A stretch of DNA of 64,000 nucleotides from Epinephelus fuscoguttatus. Its lineage: Eukaryota > Chordata > Actinopteri > Perciformes > Serranidae. Location: positions 16,855,013 to 16,919,012 of the forward strand of contig NC_064758.1 of NCBI RefSeq assembly GCF_011397635.1, in the 5' to 3' direction. A program made the position numbers and the translations under genes. Numbering within the stretch: the stretch's first letter is position 1; each line of letters begins with the position of its first letter. Shown here one piece after another: positions 13,268 to 25,890 of the stretch. The notes beneath the pieces are model-generated. The model was not told the origin of the DNA, searched no databases, and saw nothing but the letters and a program-made list of their open reading frames with translations.

Positions 13268-16200
13268 CGCACGCTTGTGTAACATCTTACCTTTCCCTGT
13301 ACTCTGCGTGTGAACATCTGAGTAGAGATCAAAATGAGGTGGATACAGTGCCTGTGACTGCATCATTGTGGATTCTTTGCTCATCTGCTTGTGTGTGTTT
13401 TTCTGTTTGTGTGTGTTTAAAACATTAAAACACGTTCTTATGTCCACATTGTGTCAAGATGAGCTTAAACTGTGAGACACAAATCCATTCTCACTGGGGC
13501 TGGGTTATATTTTATATGGATCCAACTGGGAGTAGTATTTCCATCACTGCTGATCAGAGCTGAAGCAGATAAATACCTGTGGCTACTGCAGAGTCATTTG
13601 ACCCTGGATGCCTGAATGCCTGTTGTAACCTTTCCCTTTTAATACAAAGCCAGGTGTTAGTGGGTGTTGCTGGGGTTTTGGCCAGTGGGAGATGAATATC
13701 TGTTGTGTGGACTCTGCAGACGTTGTATTTAGATCAGAGTAGAATCACAATATGCATAAATTACTTTGCACCTCTGCTAATGTATTCAGTATTTACAATT
13801 GTTTAGTTGGAACATAACAATATAAATATTCTGTGATTATTTACAAAAGAATTTACACCTAGATGTTAGTGTGGCTCAACGTGTGTGAACGTGTCTATAG
13901 AATACTTTACTTACATGTTAATGCAACGTTTAAAGTGGACATGTCTTCCCTCCAGTGTGTGCGGAGGCATTTAACCCAGATGACGAAGATGAAGACTCGG
14001 AGCCCAGAGTGGTCCACCCAAAAACAGATGAACAGCGCTGCAGACTGCAGGAGGCCTGCCGAGATATCCTACTCTTCAAAACACTAGATCAGGTAAAACT
14101 TACAAACATACACAGGTCGACACGAGTCGCTTACAGCTTCAGTAACTTCTTGTTCCCTGCATGAAAACATCTGTATTCAGTATGCTTTTCCACTTTGCTT
14201 TTTACTTTAGTTGATCACCTGTATGTAGATCCACACATTAAGTCATATCAACAATTATTAACCTTCCATTCAGTGACCAGGGAAATGCAAATAACTGTAT
14301 GATGTAATGCAATACAGTAAGTGCTATTCCTGTTATAACTGTTGTTCCATCCCATCAGCTTTATGTTTAAGGGTATTTAGTGAAGATATTGTAACTTAAA
14401 TAGGCTGCAGTTTCACAAAACTTGCTTCATATTTCAGACTGCACTTTGGAGTTAACCCTGTCACTATGAGGTGCTGGTAAACAAAACCTTGCTCAGTTAT
14501 CTAAGAGCTGCAGCATTTATTTTGTAACAACCTGTAGATCACACTGAACTTTCACTGTTATATTCATGGTACTGCTAAACTGATTAGCATACCCGGCTCC
14601 CTGCTCTCTATTGCTCATACTCGCCACACAGACACACACAGAATGCTCAGTGCACTACACTACTCTGCTATTTTTGACAGTATTTACATTTAGCTTATTT
14701 TTTGTCATGTATCATGTTGTCTGAAGTCATGAGAGACATTTTTTCTGTGCCATTTTTTCTTATCTGCAGCTGCCCAGCTGCGTTTTCTCCTGTATTTATT
14801 TATTTTTTTATCTGAGTTAGACTGGATACGCATTATTATATCGCCTAAAACGGCAAGATGTCAGCTTGACAAATAAAAGAACACAACCAGTCAAACTCTG
14901 ACTGTATAAAAAATGTAGTACAATAAAACAGCATCATGAACTACAGCTGCAACAGCAAGGAAGAATTCTACATGACATAAAAGTTGTATTTATAGCAGAA
15001 CTGTTGCACTGGATTGACTTACAATATACAGGGGCCTCCCTTCCAATCACTCAGTGTATAACGTTACTTTACTCTCCTCAGGAAACACACTTAACAGTGA
15101 CTGCTCTTAGGGCAGGTCAGATTGATACACAAACATCGAAAGACAGAAACATAATTCATTACATAATTTACAGAGAAAAGGGAAGTGCTTGTGTAGCATA
15201 TTTGCACATGTACATTGCATTATAAACCAATACAGTCTCTACTGATCTGCTTGTCTTATTGCCCAAAAACCCGGTCATAGAAGCCCATGTTGTGATGTTC
15301 CTATAATGTGCTTTATTTTTGTTGACATAGTAAAACCACTCAGCTTAAACCCTCCTATATTTGGACATGAGTTGATTGTCTCGCCTATTTTCTGGAAAGC
15401 AATCCCAAAAATCATGTCTGTGATGTCACTATACTCTGCTTATCCACGTTTGTTTTGGCTGAAATTAATTTGATATTTATTTCTGTTTCCATTGTTGAAT
15501 CATGTAGCCCTTGGCGTCTACTTTGATAAATCTGTGAAATTATGATGGACTCAATCCCCAGAGACGACAATGTTTTTCTGAAATTGCATATCCGGTTGCA
15601 ACATGGAGGACGTGTCATGATAAGAAGAAAATGTCCCCCCTTTTTTTCTTTTTTTTTTTCATGTACTTTCTCACACAGTTTTCCTACTGGGGTAATTAGC
15701 TTTCATCTTGTGTGGGAGCAGCACTCACATGAGCTGGATGCCATTTTGAGCTGCTGACTGAACTCCACATCCACATGTCTGCTGCTGGGTCTGATATCCT
15801 TCCTCTCATCCCCCACACAGGAGCAGTTCTCAGAGGTGCTGGACGCCATGTTTGAGTTACGGGTTCAGCCCCAGGAGCACGTCATCGACCAGGGCGATGA
15901 TGGAGACAACTTCTACGTCATAGAGAGGTAGGAGGCAGACACTTGGGCTGGAACATGAAAGTACAGCCTCTAAAAATACTATACAGTTGAATCTGATGGT
16001 GTTAGTAATTAAAAGTAATTGTTTGTTAAAGGCAGTTTTAATTACAGGACTGTTGTATTTGAATACAATAAAGCCTTTTACAGGACAGGTTTTGTTGCCT
16101 GGGCTGGAAAATAATGTTAAAGGTAAAATTCGCCACCTATATGTGGATGTCCAGTCAGTGTTGATGGTAAATGTCGTCAGCTGAAGCAGTAAATTCTTCA

Positions 16201-19200
16201 GTGTGTGATATATTGACAGAGAAAGCTGAGTTTGCAGCTGCAAAATTGATTGTTCTTCCTGCATCCAGTGCCGTCATTTAATGTGGCAGTGACACAGTTG
16301 GAAGCAAGGAAGAACTACAAGCTATGTTAGCTTGAACTTGGACTAGCTTGGCATGCTCCAGTTGCTGCTCAAAAACAGAACCTCCTTATTCTCTTCACTT
16401 ATATTGCAAACTAGCTACATTTCCAGTGGTAAAAATGGCGTCCCAAAGTGTAAAGATGTTATATTTCGGCTGACCTGGATATTCAGCCTTGTTTATGCAA
16501 CCCATTGTACACGGCCAAAAAAACTGCAGCATCGAGAGGCCGAAGCTGCGGCTGCATGAGCCATGAAAGAGGATATGGCCGGCAGCTGGGACTCTACAGA
16601 ACCTGAGCTGCAGAGAGCAAAAAACGACTGGTGGTGCCTTCGCTCAAATTGCCCTCTAATACCAAAAGAAACTGAATCATTCTGCTGCACTCAACTTCAG
16701 CGTGGGTGTTTTGTTTTTTTTTTGTTGGATGCTGTCGCTGACGCCGACCCCGAGAGCCTGCCCAGTGCATCCTGGTACAGGTAGGTACTGCGGGCATGGC
16801 TCCGTGAGCAGGAGAAGTCAGCTTTCTTGGTCAAATAACATGCACTGAGGAATTAATTGCTTTAATTGACTACATTTACCATCAGCACTGATTGGACAGC
16901 CACATAAGGGTGGCCAGTTTTTACTATGAGTTGCAGGAACATTGAAATGGGTCTCTCTATCTTACTTAATGTGATCAACAACACATTTTGACCTGAAACC
17001 TCTAATTATGCATCAGGCTGCAGGCGGTTGTGTAAATTACTACAATAACATTCTCAGGTCCTTGTTTTGCTGAAAGGTGAAATGAAAACATTTGCAGGTT
17101 TGAATGTTGAATGTATTCTGTTTAAATAATGGAGGCAACTTTGATAAGCTTCCACAATAATCCCTGAGAATTCACAGCACTGAGAGGAATTAACATTTCT
17201 TTGTCCACCAGCAGCAGCAGTCATTTACATTACTTTACCAACTGAGGTGATTGCTTAGCATAGAAAAAGACCTCAAGATGGTGGGATTTTACCTGCCACC
17301 AAAGAGAGAACAGACCAGTTGTTGGCTGTCGGCTGCTCATTGTTAATTCCACCCTGGCCTCTGTTCATTCTTGGCATAGCACATATCAGCTCAGCACAGT
17401 GGTTTAGTTCCACTTGTTGCGTGCTATCGTTCAATCTGCATACACACTTTCTAACAGCATGCTGCCTGTACAAGAGATGTGCGATGACCTTTCAGAGCAG
17501 CACGCCTGCCTGGTCATATACTATCCCAGGATTTTCCCTGGCCTGTAAAAGGCGTGGGTGGTAGCTAATGTCATCAGCAGGGTGGGGTGTGAGCATGGAC
17601 ACACACGGAGATGGAGGGATAAACAGAAAGGGGAAAGAAAAGCAGGAAAGAAAACAGGACAGAGTAACACATTGTTTAAATAAAGTTTCCTATTCTTATT
17701 ACCCACTCCAACCATATGTATACATTTTCTCTGCACTCCTGTTGTTGCTGTATCATAATGTTCGCCATCAACTTAAACAGACTTGGGAGTCTGCTTTCAA
17801 CCGACTACCCTCCAAGGATCTAGCTGGCCTGTGTGCTACTATACGGGGCACCCTCCACAAAGAAAAGCTAAATAGTCTCTCTCTGGAGCCTTGAAGACAG
17901 GAAGTTGACAGGAAATGGTTCAGAAACCCTCAGAGACAAGGAGTAAATATATAATGGGAGGGGTGACGTGTACAACGTGAAAAGGGTTGTCATGGCACTC
18001 GAATGTGCTGAATTATGTGTGAATCAGCTGTAACTTAGCCACACATGTTCGATTGTATAACATATCATCACGTGTCATGTTGCATCTTTTATCTTAAGAT
18101 GTTAAAAGTCACTAAAGGCACTGCACAAAAATTAGGCAGGGAAAACCCTTATTATTCATACACATCCAGTGCAGAACGGAACATCCATGTGTTGTCTGGT
18201 TACAGTGGTATATTTCAGAATGTATTCAATATATTGACTGATTAATCAATGACTGACTTTTAAAACAGTCTTTGTCTTTTTCTCCTACATCTGTCTGTCA
18301 AAGGTCAAGCAAATGTATTATTATAGTTTATGTATGTTCACAGCTTACACACGAATTAGCAGCACATTTTAAACAGCGTCTCGATCGTCTTGCTTTAACT
18401 GCGCTCGGGTAGGCGACGACACAAGTGATCATCGTCCCCATCATCACGGTAATCCAGTCAAACTGAGTTAATACTAATACACCAGCGACAAGGGTTTTAG
18501 CCCCGCCACACAGCCAATGGGAGGACAGACTATCTTACAAAATGACTGGTTAATCCTACCGAGCAACAACGCTGCAAATTACCTTCCCCAGGTTTAATCC
18601 TCATACAGAGGGAGGGAGGGAGGGAGGGAGGGAGGGGGAGACAGTGCTGCTCTCCTGTATTACTGTCCATCAGAAACATATACAACCATGGCAAATATTT
18701 GTTGATGCTGTATATGGCAACAATGTATGACAACAGTCCACAGTTCAGCCCTTGCAAATGTATGAAAACATCTACTTTAATGGAAATATACGCACAATTA
18801 TACACACTAGCGCACACACACAAACACAGTCAATGCCTTGCTCAGCCAGTGTGCCAAACTAATGCAGGGTCCTGCCCAGAGGCTACACATAATCTGTAAT
18901 TAGATGTCTATTTAAACCAGTCAGCAGGTCGATAGACAAAACGCTGTTCACCTCTTTTGGCTCAATTAAATAAATCAAAGTCATTCTCAAAACTTCTGGA
19001 TTTATGTCGGGGGTTTTTTGTCAGTCTCCATTTGCTGTTTTTTATTTTTGTCCGTTTCTCTAACTCCCTCTCTCTGTCTTTTCTGTCTTTCTTCAGGGGA
19101 GTATTTGACATAATGGTATCAGGAACAACGGTGGGTCAGTATAACAATAAGGGCAGCTTCGGAGAGCTGGCACTCATGTACAACACGCCACGTGCCGCCA

Positions 19201-22200
19201 CCATCATCGCCACCCAGGAGGGGGCACTATGGGGACTGGTAAGAACAGACAAATAGACGAACACACAGCATTTGCAGGTTTTACAGGATGGATACTGTAA
19301 CTGATGATGATTATAAAAACTGTAGGAATGCCCCATCAAATGTCAAACCGCTGCCTAATAGCCTGTCACCTTACGTAAATCCTAAAAGTTCAGTTTCAAA
19401 CTGTTTCTCCTTCTAGTTGTCTTCTTTGAACTACACTGTGAGCAGGTTAGGTGCAGCTTCTGTTACAGTACACTGAGCTTTGCTGCTCAGACATGTTAAG
19501 AATGGAGTCCTGTTATCTATGAATGGAGCCGGGCTCTGCGCTGATGGTTCATGCTGCTGCAGCTCCTCCCTGTGGCAGAGCACAGGAGCCACACTGTCAG
19601 AGAGAATGTGCCTTTAGCATGTTAGTTTACTCATGTTTGTTTTTCCCAGGACCGTGCAACATTTCGTAGGCTCATTGTGAAGAACAATGCCAAGAAGAGG
19701 AGGATGTACGAGAGTTTCATTGAGTCTGTGCCCTTACTCAAATCACTGGAGGTGAGTGCGGTGGTTATAGGCCGGTTTGAAAATACTCTCACTGGCTTCA
19801 ACTGTTTTTGGCTCCCTCCCTCCTCCCTCTCTTTCACGGCTCTTTTTCAGAGTCGCACTTCACAACAGCATCACCTGTGAAGCTAGCCAGTCAGCTAACA
19901 GCTAAACACAAGCCATTTTTTGATGGAGATGGAAAAAGTTCTGTTCTGTTCTGTTCTCAACTGTGTTTTGTTCAGATCATATCTAAAAATGTACTTTCTT
20001 AGACACACAATCCACTTCTACAACACATCCTCACTTTATACATTCACGCTTAAAATGTAAATAACCCAGAAGTAGGCTGAATGATGCAGACAAACGTGAG
20101 CACAGTAGAGATGATGAAGGGATTGAGAAAGAAAAGTCTGATGAAAAAGAATTTTAGCTGTAATCTGCCAGCATAGTCAATGAAACCATTCTCTCTGCTC
20201 CCACGGTGTCTCTCATTATTTCTCTTCGCCTGGCTGCCCTGTCCTCCCCCCTCTTTCCTGTGCAGGCAACAGAGAGGATGAAAATAGTGGATGTATTAGG
20301 AGCGAAGCAGTTTCCAGAGGGTGAGCGTATCATCACACAGGTACGACATGGATACAGCTTATGTGGTTTCATACAGCAATGAAATGTCAAAGATTTCAAC
20401 ACACAAATACACCACATGATGTAAGTTGTCTGTTTCCTTCCTCCTCAGGGAGACAAGGCTGACTGCTTTTATATAGTAGAATCTGGGGAGGTCAAGATCA
20501 TGATGAAGAGTAAAGTAAGATACTCCACACCTTCCTCATTTCTCTATTTCACCACTCTGCATTTTGATTTAAAGGAGACCTATTGTATGTTTCCTTATTT
20601 TGTGTCACATAAATTTGTCCGATGTTTTTATTAATGAAGTAAATGTATGTAAAAGTATTACGAGTGAGCAAAAACAACTCATGCCTCAGACTGTTCCGAA
20701 TTATCCGACAGTTTTTTCTACTTTAGAGACAAGTTCACATCAGAATCATGACAGATCTTTATATCTTTATATGGTCATCTGCTCCGGGCACGTTATTGCA
20801 AGTGTTTATGTTACATACACTGCTACATGTAGCTACAAGCTAACATCAGGGAGAAATTTAATCTCGGTTGCTGTTATTGTTCATTTCCTCCTGATTTCAC
20901 ATCAGATTCCTGCTGGAACATGTCAGTTTGTAAAGATTTTGGTTGACGGGCTTTTACTGGTGATTTTTCACAGCAGAAATTGCCACTGTACTCTGTTCCA
21001 GTCATTCCCCTGGCTGCAATGACAGCGTAGAGACACTGAGGAAGTGGAAGACCTGGAAATACTGACCAATCAGAGCAGACATGGCTTTTTTGGTGGGGCG
21101 GGGGTGTAACACACAGGTTCCAGAACAGAGTGTTTCAGACATTTGGTGAATACAGGTGCTCCAGCGCAGACAGGAAGAGGAAAATAACGTGTTTTTTAAA
21201 AAAAAAAAAAATATTAAAGCATGTAAACATGTTGTAGTACAAACCCAAAATACAAGTATGAACCTAAAAATGAGCATAACAGGACCATTTAAAGGATTTC
21301 ACTGTGAGGGTGAATTTATTCCACCATTCACCCCTTACAGACTCTGTAGGTAAATACATTTCCCCTCCAGTTCTACTCTGAGGCTGACGAATATTCTAAA
21401 AATGTTTTTAGTGGTACAGGAATATGCACCGATGTATGAAAGCTGATTATATTCCCCCACCAGGTAGTTTCTGTGCAGAACATTCTGACAGTGACAACCC
21501 ACGCTCCCCTGTAAAGACCACCAGAGCACAAAAGTGCTTCCTGGTCTTGCCTAGCAACAGGGGGAATCACAATTGTCTGCTCAGTACTGAGTGCTTCTCG
21601 CTGGGGGGAGAATGGAAAAAAAAAAAAAAGAGGCGCTCAATGGTTCCTAACCTTTAATCCTCTCCTCTCCTCCCTGCAGACGAAGGCGGACCATGCAGAC
21701 AATGCGGAGGTGGAGATAACGCGCTGTAGCAGGGGTCAGTACTTTGGGGAGCTGGCCTTGGTCACTAACAAGCCCCGGGCCGCCTCAGCCTACGCAGTGG
21801 GCAATGTCAAGTGTGTGGGTAAGATGAAATACACTCCGACACTCGTTTAACGCATTTGTCAGCGTCAGTGCTAATGCTGGTTTCAAGAAAAACAATAATG
21901 AATTCAGATGTGTGTATGAAGCAGCTTTGTTTCAAAATAATACCCACCAACACTGGGGAATGTGATGCCTGTATCTAAAGCACCTATGTGAACATTTATG
22001 TTATTATAATCACATTGTTCTGTGACACAAGTTTTTGTTCTGTGTGCTGCTGTGAGCCCATTCATTCCCAGTGAGTCGCACACCAAGTTCTTTATGACAC
22101 CATGATTTAAAAGATTAAATAAAGCCCTGGTGTATGTGAAATTAATAGCAGTTAATAAGCTTTATTTAAACCACTCAACCTTACAGCAACACACGGCTGT

Positions 22201-23693
22201 GGAATTCATTTACTACTAATTGCACCATTACAAGCAGTTTGTCATGAGATATCAAGTGGCATTTGAGTTTTGATTAAATCACGATTGGCGTTCGGCTCTT
22301 CATCTCAACTGTCATCACCTCGTAGTTTTTGTTGATTAAAGGCCGTTCCGCAATTATTTCACCTTTTAAAGTGGGTGCACTAATTCAGGCTCTACAGTGG
22401 ATGAGCAGCTCGTCACTTTTGAAAATGAACAGAGGATTTTCAAATGGCTCTCTTCCCTCTGTTGTTGATGCTAATTGCACCGCTTTTATTTGTTTATTCA
22501 CACAGGGTATTTTTTCATCATAGACATAGTGTTAGTCACTCTCAATCTTTGTGCTCCCCTATTTTGTCCCATTCGATATTAACCACGCACACATTGTCAG
22601 TACCACTCACTCACCTGTCTGTCATGTCGTTGAGTGTACTTCCTGTTTACTGTACTAACAGTACAACAGCCTCTCCAATAGCTGCTCAGCTTTGAAGCAG
22701 AGAAAACACATCACTCAACAGTACTGCAGCGCCATATGCTGTACTCTTAGCATTCACCCTGTTCTGTTACGACTGTAAAAGATGAGCAGGACTTTAAGAG
22801 TCCTCGGGGCCCTTTAAGAAAATTTAAAGGTCCAGTGTGTAGGATTTAGGGGCATATACTGGCAAAAAAATGGAATATAATATAATATGTATGTTTTCTT
22901 TAGTGTGTAATCACCTATAAACAAGAATTGTAGTGTTTCTGTTACCTTAGAATGAGTTGTTTATATGTGCATACAGAGCAGGTCCTCACCCATGGAGTCT
23001 ACCATGTTGCACTGTCAATGCTGTAACTGCTTTATTAAGTGTTTTTACACTTTGTTTTGGAGAGGAAGAGGTCTCTGTGTGTAATACAGCTCCAGGTAAA
23101 AACTTCCTGGACATATAGATCTAACATTTTTTAGTGAAAAAGATGAGCACACATTAAGAGGTCCTGGGTTAGTGGCCTGTCTGCGACCAGCCAAACTCTG
23201 TTGATAATTTGGCTCCTGGTAAAAATATCCAGAACAATCAACACTGAAGGAATACTAACTGGGAGTTCACACTCATAGAAGTTTCAGCTGGTTGCAATCT
23301 GCAATCCTCACCACTAGATGTCACTAAAGACTACACACTGTTCCAGGAACATCTTTCTACCTGTATCTGACAAATGTTTAAGCTGAAATAAAAAGCAATC
23401 TGTTTATTTCCCCGCTGTGGGACAAATTAAGGATTATCTTATCTTAAGTTGATGTAATTTTTTTTAAGGTGTCGTGTGGCGGATGCTCTGTAACCACTGA
23501 GCTGTGCTTACCTCCCGACAAGACTCTGCAGACACAACTAACATCTCTCTGTCTCTCTCTCTGTGCAGTAATAGACGTGCAGGCGTTTGAGCGCCTCCTG
23601 GGTTCTTGTAAGGAGATCATGAAGAGGAACATCGCCCACTATGAAGAGCAGCTGGTGGCCCTGTTCGGCTCCAGCATGGACCTGAGAGACTGA
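8477..23693 (+). CDS. prkar2a: cAMP-dependent protein kinase type II regulatory subunit (3' nine coding exons; 5' part outside window)
   Basis: Regulatory subunit of PKA: it holds the catalytic subunit inactive until cAMP binds. Exons: 8477-8512, 13956-14092, 15821-15927, 19097-19238, 19650-19751, 20266-20340, 20449-20514, 21680-21818 and 23569-23693 (stop TGA 23691-23693). All junctions are GT-AG and the phases join without a break (929 nt). The first exon carries the autoinhibitory/autophosphorylation site ([12 protein letters not shown] type with Ser, then [14 protein letters not shown]). Two cyclic-nucleotide-binding domains follow, each with its phosphate-binding cassette: [16 protein letters not shown] (exon at 19097) and [17 protein letters not shown] (exon at 21680). 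Both cassettes keep the Glu and Arg that contact cAMP. The protein ends [24 protein letters not shown]. The N-terminal dimerisation/AKAP-docking exon was not found in 1-8476 and should lie upstream. Residues are a mixture of RII-alpha-like and RII-beta-like; the alpha call rests on synteny with naa80, hyal3 and amt. Confidence 0.93.
8518..8573 (+). repeat. (TG)n microsatellite abutting a 5' splice site
   Basis: About 28 uninterrupted TG units begin six bases into the intron, immediately after the donor AG|GTAAGG of the 36-nt prkar2a exon. Confidence 0.98.
9369..9409 (+). repeat. (TG)n microsatellite
   Basis: About 20 TG units in the same prkar2a intron; it produces spurious VCVCVC / THTHTH open frames. 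Confidence 0.97.
9775..10135. mobile_element. probable decayed hAT-like non-autonomous element
   Basis: Starts with GGGGTGTGACAGG and has palindromic ATCGAT-rich subterminal sequence (TTAATCATCGATGC), followed by a segment (CTTCCTAAACATTCAAACAG) of a type repeated across fish genomes. The far end near 10130 (GCGAATCTTAGATTG) is consistent with a decayed hAT terminus. Target duplication not identified. Confidence 0.35.
13189..13274 (+). repeat. (TG)36 plus (GC)n alternating purine-pyrimidine tract
   Basis: About 72 nt of uninterrupted TG run directly into GCGCGCGCGCGCACGC, giving some 85 nt of strictly alternating purine/pyrimidine. Confidence 0.97.
14093..19096 (+). other. prkar2a introns around the 15821-15927 exon
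   Basis: Two introns flank the exon that encodes the first half of cAMP domain A ([11 protein letters not shown]...[17 protein letters not shown]). They hold AT-rich sequence, a polypyrimidine run near 15640, and a (GGGA)n tract at 18607-18638. Nothing resembling a further gene was seen; open frames here are short and lack family resemblance. Confidence 0.5.
18607..18638 (+). repeat. (GGGA)n tract, G-quadruplex capable
   Basis: Seven successive GGGA/GGAG units on the coding strand of the prkar2a intron. There are more than four G3 runs with single-base loops. Confidence 0.95.
20573..21288. mobile_element. TTAA-flanked MITE (family A), degenerate copy
   Basis: Lies between the prkar2a exons at 20449 and 21680. 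It is bounded by TTAA on both sides (20569-20572 and 21289-21292). The left end is AGGAGACCTATTGTATG; the right end (GCATAACAGGACCAT) is its imperfect inverted complement. An internal segment GCATGTAAACATGTTGTAGT is the reverse complement of a segment in the copy at 36998-37566, so the two are related. No transposase was seen. TTAA flanks suggest a piggyBac-like mobilising source (inference). Confidence 0.75.
22828..23345. mobile_element. TTAA-associated MITE (family B)
   Basis: Located in the last prkar2a intron. Begins AGGTCCAGTGTGTAGGATTT after a TTAA (22824-22827) and ends near CACTAAAGACTACACACTG, its imperfect inverted complement; the right TTAA is lost. The same family occurs nested at 30659-32105 and as the outer layer of the duplicated block (43078 to about 47875). 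This is a common multicopy element of percomorph fish (recognised from memory). Confidence 0.75.
23400..23456 (+). repeat. LINE 3' tail fragment
   Basis: CCCCGCTGTGGGACAAATTA followed by AGGATTATCTTATCTTAAG is the typical 3' end of a teleost L2-type LINE with ATCTT repeats. It lies just upstream of the last prkar2a exon. Only the tail is present. Confidence 0.5.
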
Positions 23694-23722
23694 GCCTCCC
23701 ACACCACCCTCCGTGCCTTCTA

Positions 23723-23723
<1 letters not shown>

Positions 23724-23769
<46 letters not shown>
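23724..23769 (+). repeat. (CA)n microsatellite in prkar2a 3' UTR
   Basis: About 23 CA units, 30 bp after the stop codon; a second CA run is at 24024-24055. Confidence 0.97.
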
Positions 23770-23773
<4 letters not shown>

Positions 23774-24020
23774 CAGACATACATCCCCTCTCACATCATG
23801 CAGTGGCTATACAGACTCGTAACAAGCTTTACACAGAGCGTGAAAACATGAGAAATTGTACTTGGCTCACCTGCAAATACATAAATGCCTACACAGTATG
23901 AACACACACACTCACACACGTATATATGTACATTGACACCTATGTAGGCACTGAGAGACGGCCACTCACTTAGTCTGCTCATCCTCGTGCACATACCAGT
24001 TCAACACACTCCTTGATAAG

Positions 24021-24058
<38 letters not shown>

Positions 24059-24962
24059 AACACAGAGCAAGCTGATGTCCACACACCTCGTTGCTTGAGC
24101 CAGCTTCAACCTCTCAGTATGAATGTCCTTGGTGCAATGACCTTAACACAGGTCACGCAGTGTAGGGACATAAGATACACGCACAGACTCCATACACATG
24201 TCGAAAAACACATCGTCATGCTTCATACGTGCAGGCTTTGCGTTCACATGAGCACCTAAACAACTCAGAGTTGTTGCAACAAGCCTCTGCAAAGGACACA
24301 CCAACATGCAGACACACACACACACACACACAGGGGTACAGATACATAGACTCAACGACACATAGGCAACCACACTTGCAAAAATGGACACATTGTGGTA
24401 AAATGGAGACGAAAAACTTTTAAAATCTCTGAAAAGGAAAATTAATCAAAAATGCAAAAAAAAAAGAGATAAAGAGAAAAGTTTAAAGAAGACAGATAAG
24501 TTTTAGAAACGTTTTATGAAGATACAAAACTGAAGCTTTGATAAAATATTATTTAAATAAAAAAAAAGTGTTTCCTCTTTGGGAGGCCGGGGTGCAGAAC
24601 TTTGTGAGCGCGCCCCATTTCTTCCTCTACTGTTGTTGATTGAGTTGAGTTAGTGCTGGTGATTATTGCAGTACCACAGAAGAAGCAGTGAAAACAATAA
24701 AAACCCTATGTTTTCTGGGCCATTGTTATTCTATCATGGACGCCACACTTCATTGTATTGAATTAATTATTAATGTATTGTTATTATATATTCATTTATT
24801 ATTTTTTGTTTTGTTTTGTTTTACTTTGACCAATTCTGATAAAATTCACCATCCATCTCTGACAACATGTAAAAACAAAAAAAAAAGTTCTAATAAAAAC
24901 ATTAGTGCTTATTTCTCCTTGATTATTCTCGAATGAGTTGTCCTGGATAAAAAACTGAAAAA

Positions 24963-24968
24963 AATAAA
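24963..24968 (+). terminator. candidate prkar2a polyadenylation signal
   Basis: AATAAA about 1.27 kb after the stop codon, followed by T-rich sequence. An alternative AATAAA lies at 24696-24701. Confidence 0.5.
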
Positions 24969-25442
24969 GCAAACATTTTTGTTAAAAACCTTGCCTTTGT
25001 TGAATTTCTACTCAAACTCTTCTTAAAACTATAGAACGTGTTATTGGAAAGTGTTATTTTAATGATTCAGCTATGTATGTTACATTCATGTGCACAGGAT
25101 GGACAAAGTAACACATTGCCTTACAGATTGTAAAGCACACAACACTAACTATTGACTGTCAGAGGTGACTGCTGAATTCAATGATCATATTAATTTAACA
25201 GTTTGTGGTGCAATAAAGCAAACTCCCTGTTTACTGTGTTTCAGTCTGTTGGTAAGACAGCTTCACTGCTTTGTTAATGCAGTTTGCTTTTGTTTATGCG
25301 TGCCTCTAATTTCTTTTTAAAGATTTTCTCAAAGCCACATATGCAACATTTTTAAGTGTTTTCAACTACAGGACCAGCAGCTCAGGCAGAGATGGATAAC
25401 TGGATGGGTTGGGTGCAAGTTTATGTTTCCTGGGACAGTGAA

Positions 25443-25605
25443 GGAATGACCCACCTTACTCTCCCTACGATCCACTTGCTTGTTGTCTTCATTGGTTGGA
25501 TTGGTTAGGTTAAGGCAAGAGGAATGAGATTGCTAAGGGTAAGAAAGAAAGTCAAGGTAAGCCAATTGGAGATGAAGTAAAGCAGAGTAAGGCGGGTCAT
25601 TCTTA
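25443..25605. mobile_element. short MITE with terminal inverted repeats
   Basis: Left end GGAATGACCCACCTTACTCT is matched by the right end AGAGTAAGGCGGGTCATTCT, whose reverse complement reads AGAATGACCCGCCTTACTCT. The ends enclose about 160 bp with no coding capacity. Confidence 0.65.
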
Positions 25606-25714
25606 GCTATCTTAGGAAGTGAAAATTGGCCTGCCAGGCACAGGCCCAGGGAAGAATTCCATTTGCCTTCACTTGCAAAAGGTCACTCAAATTAATATGT
25701 ACCAACCAGCAAGA

Positions 25715-25890
25715 CTTAAAATGACTATAAAGGACACAAGAAGACCACAAAGCAACCACACAGAGATGCAATGAAACTACAAAGAGAAACAAAAGGGGCA
25801 AACAAGACAAAAAATACATCATAGAGACACAAATTTACCTCAGAGACACAACATGACTACAAAGATGCAAAACAGCACCAGGAAAAGCAA
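25715..25890 (+). repeat. degenerate minisatellite (about 20-bp ACTACAAAGAGACACAA units)
   Basis: Repeated imperfect units such as ATGACTATAAAGGACACAAG, GAAACTACAAAGAGAAACAA, CATAGAGACACAAATTTACC and CATGACTACAAAGATGCAAA. Copies are diverged; period estimated by eye. Confidence 0.55.

Larger units (their letters stand above)
8513..13955 (+). other. prkar2a intron with microsatellites and a hAT-like remnant
   Basis: The intron opens directly into (TG)n (8518-8573) and has another (TG)n at 9369-9409. Sequence at about 9775-10135, starting GGGGTGTGACAGGACATCAG, looks like an old non-autonomous hAT element; no clean target duplication was found. A long (TG)36 tract followed by (GC)n lies at 13189-13274. 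No additional exon was recognised. Confidence 0.5.
23694..24980 (+). other. prkar2a 3' UTR with CA repeats and polyadenylation signals
   Basis: Follows the TGA at 23691-23693. Contains (CA)n at 23724-23769 and 24024-24055, a shorter CA run at 24313-24331, and A-rich sequence. Candidate poly(A) signals are AATAAA at 24696-24701 and 24963-24968; the second is followed by T-rich sequence. Exact 3' end is inferred. Confidence 0.6.
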
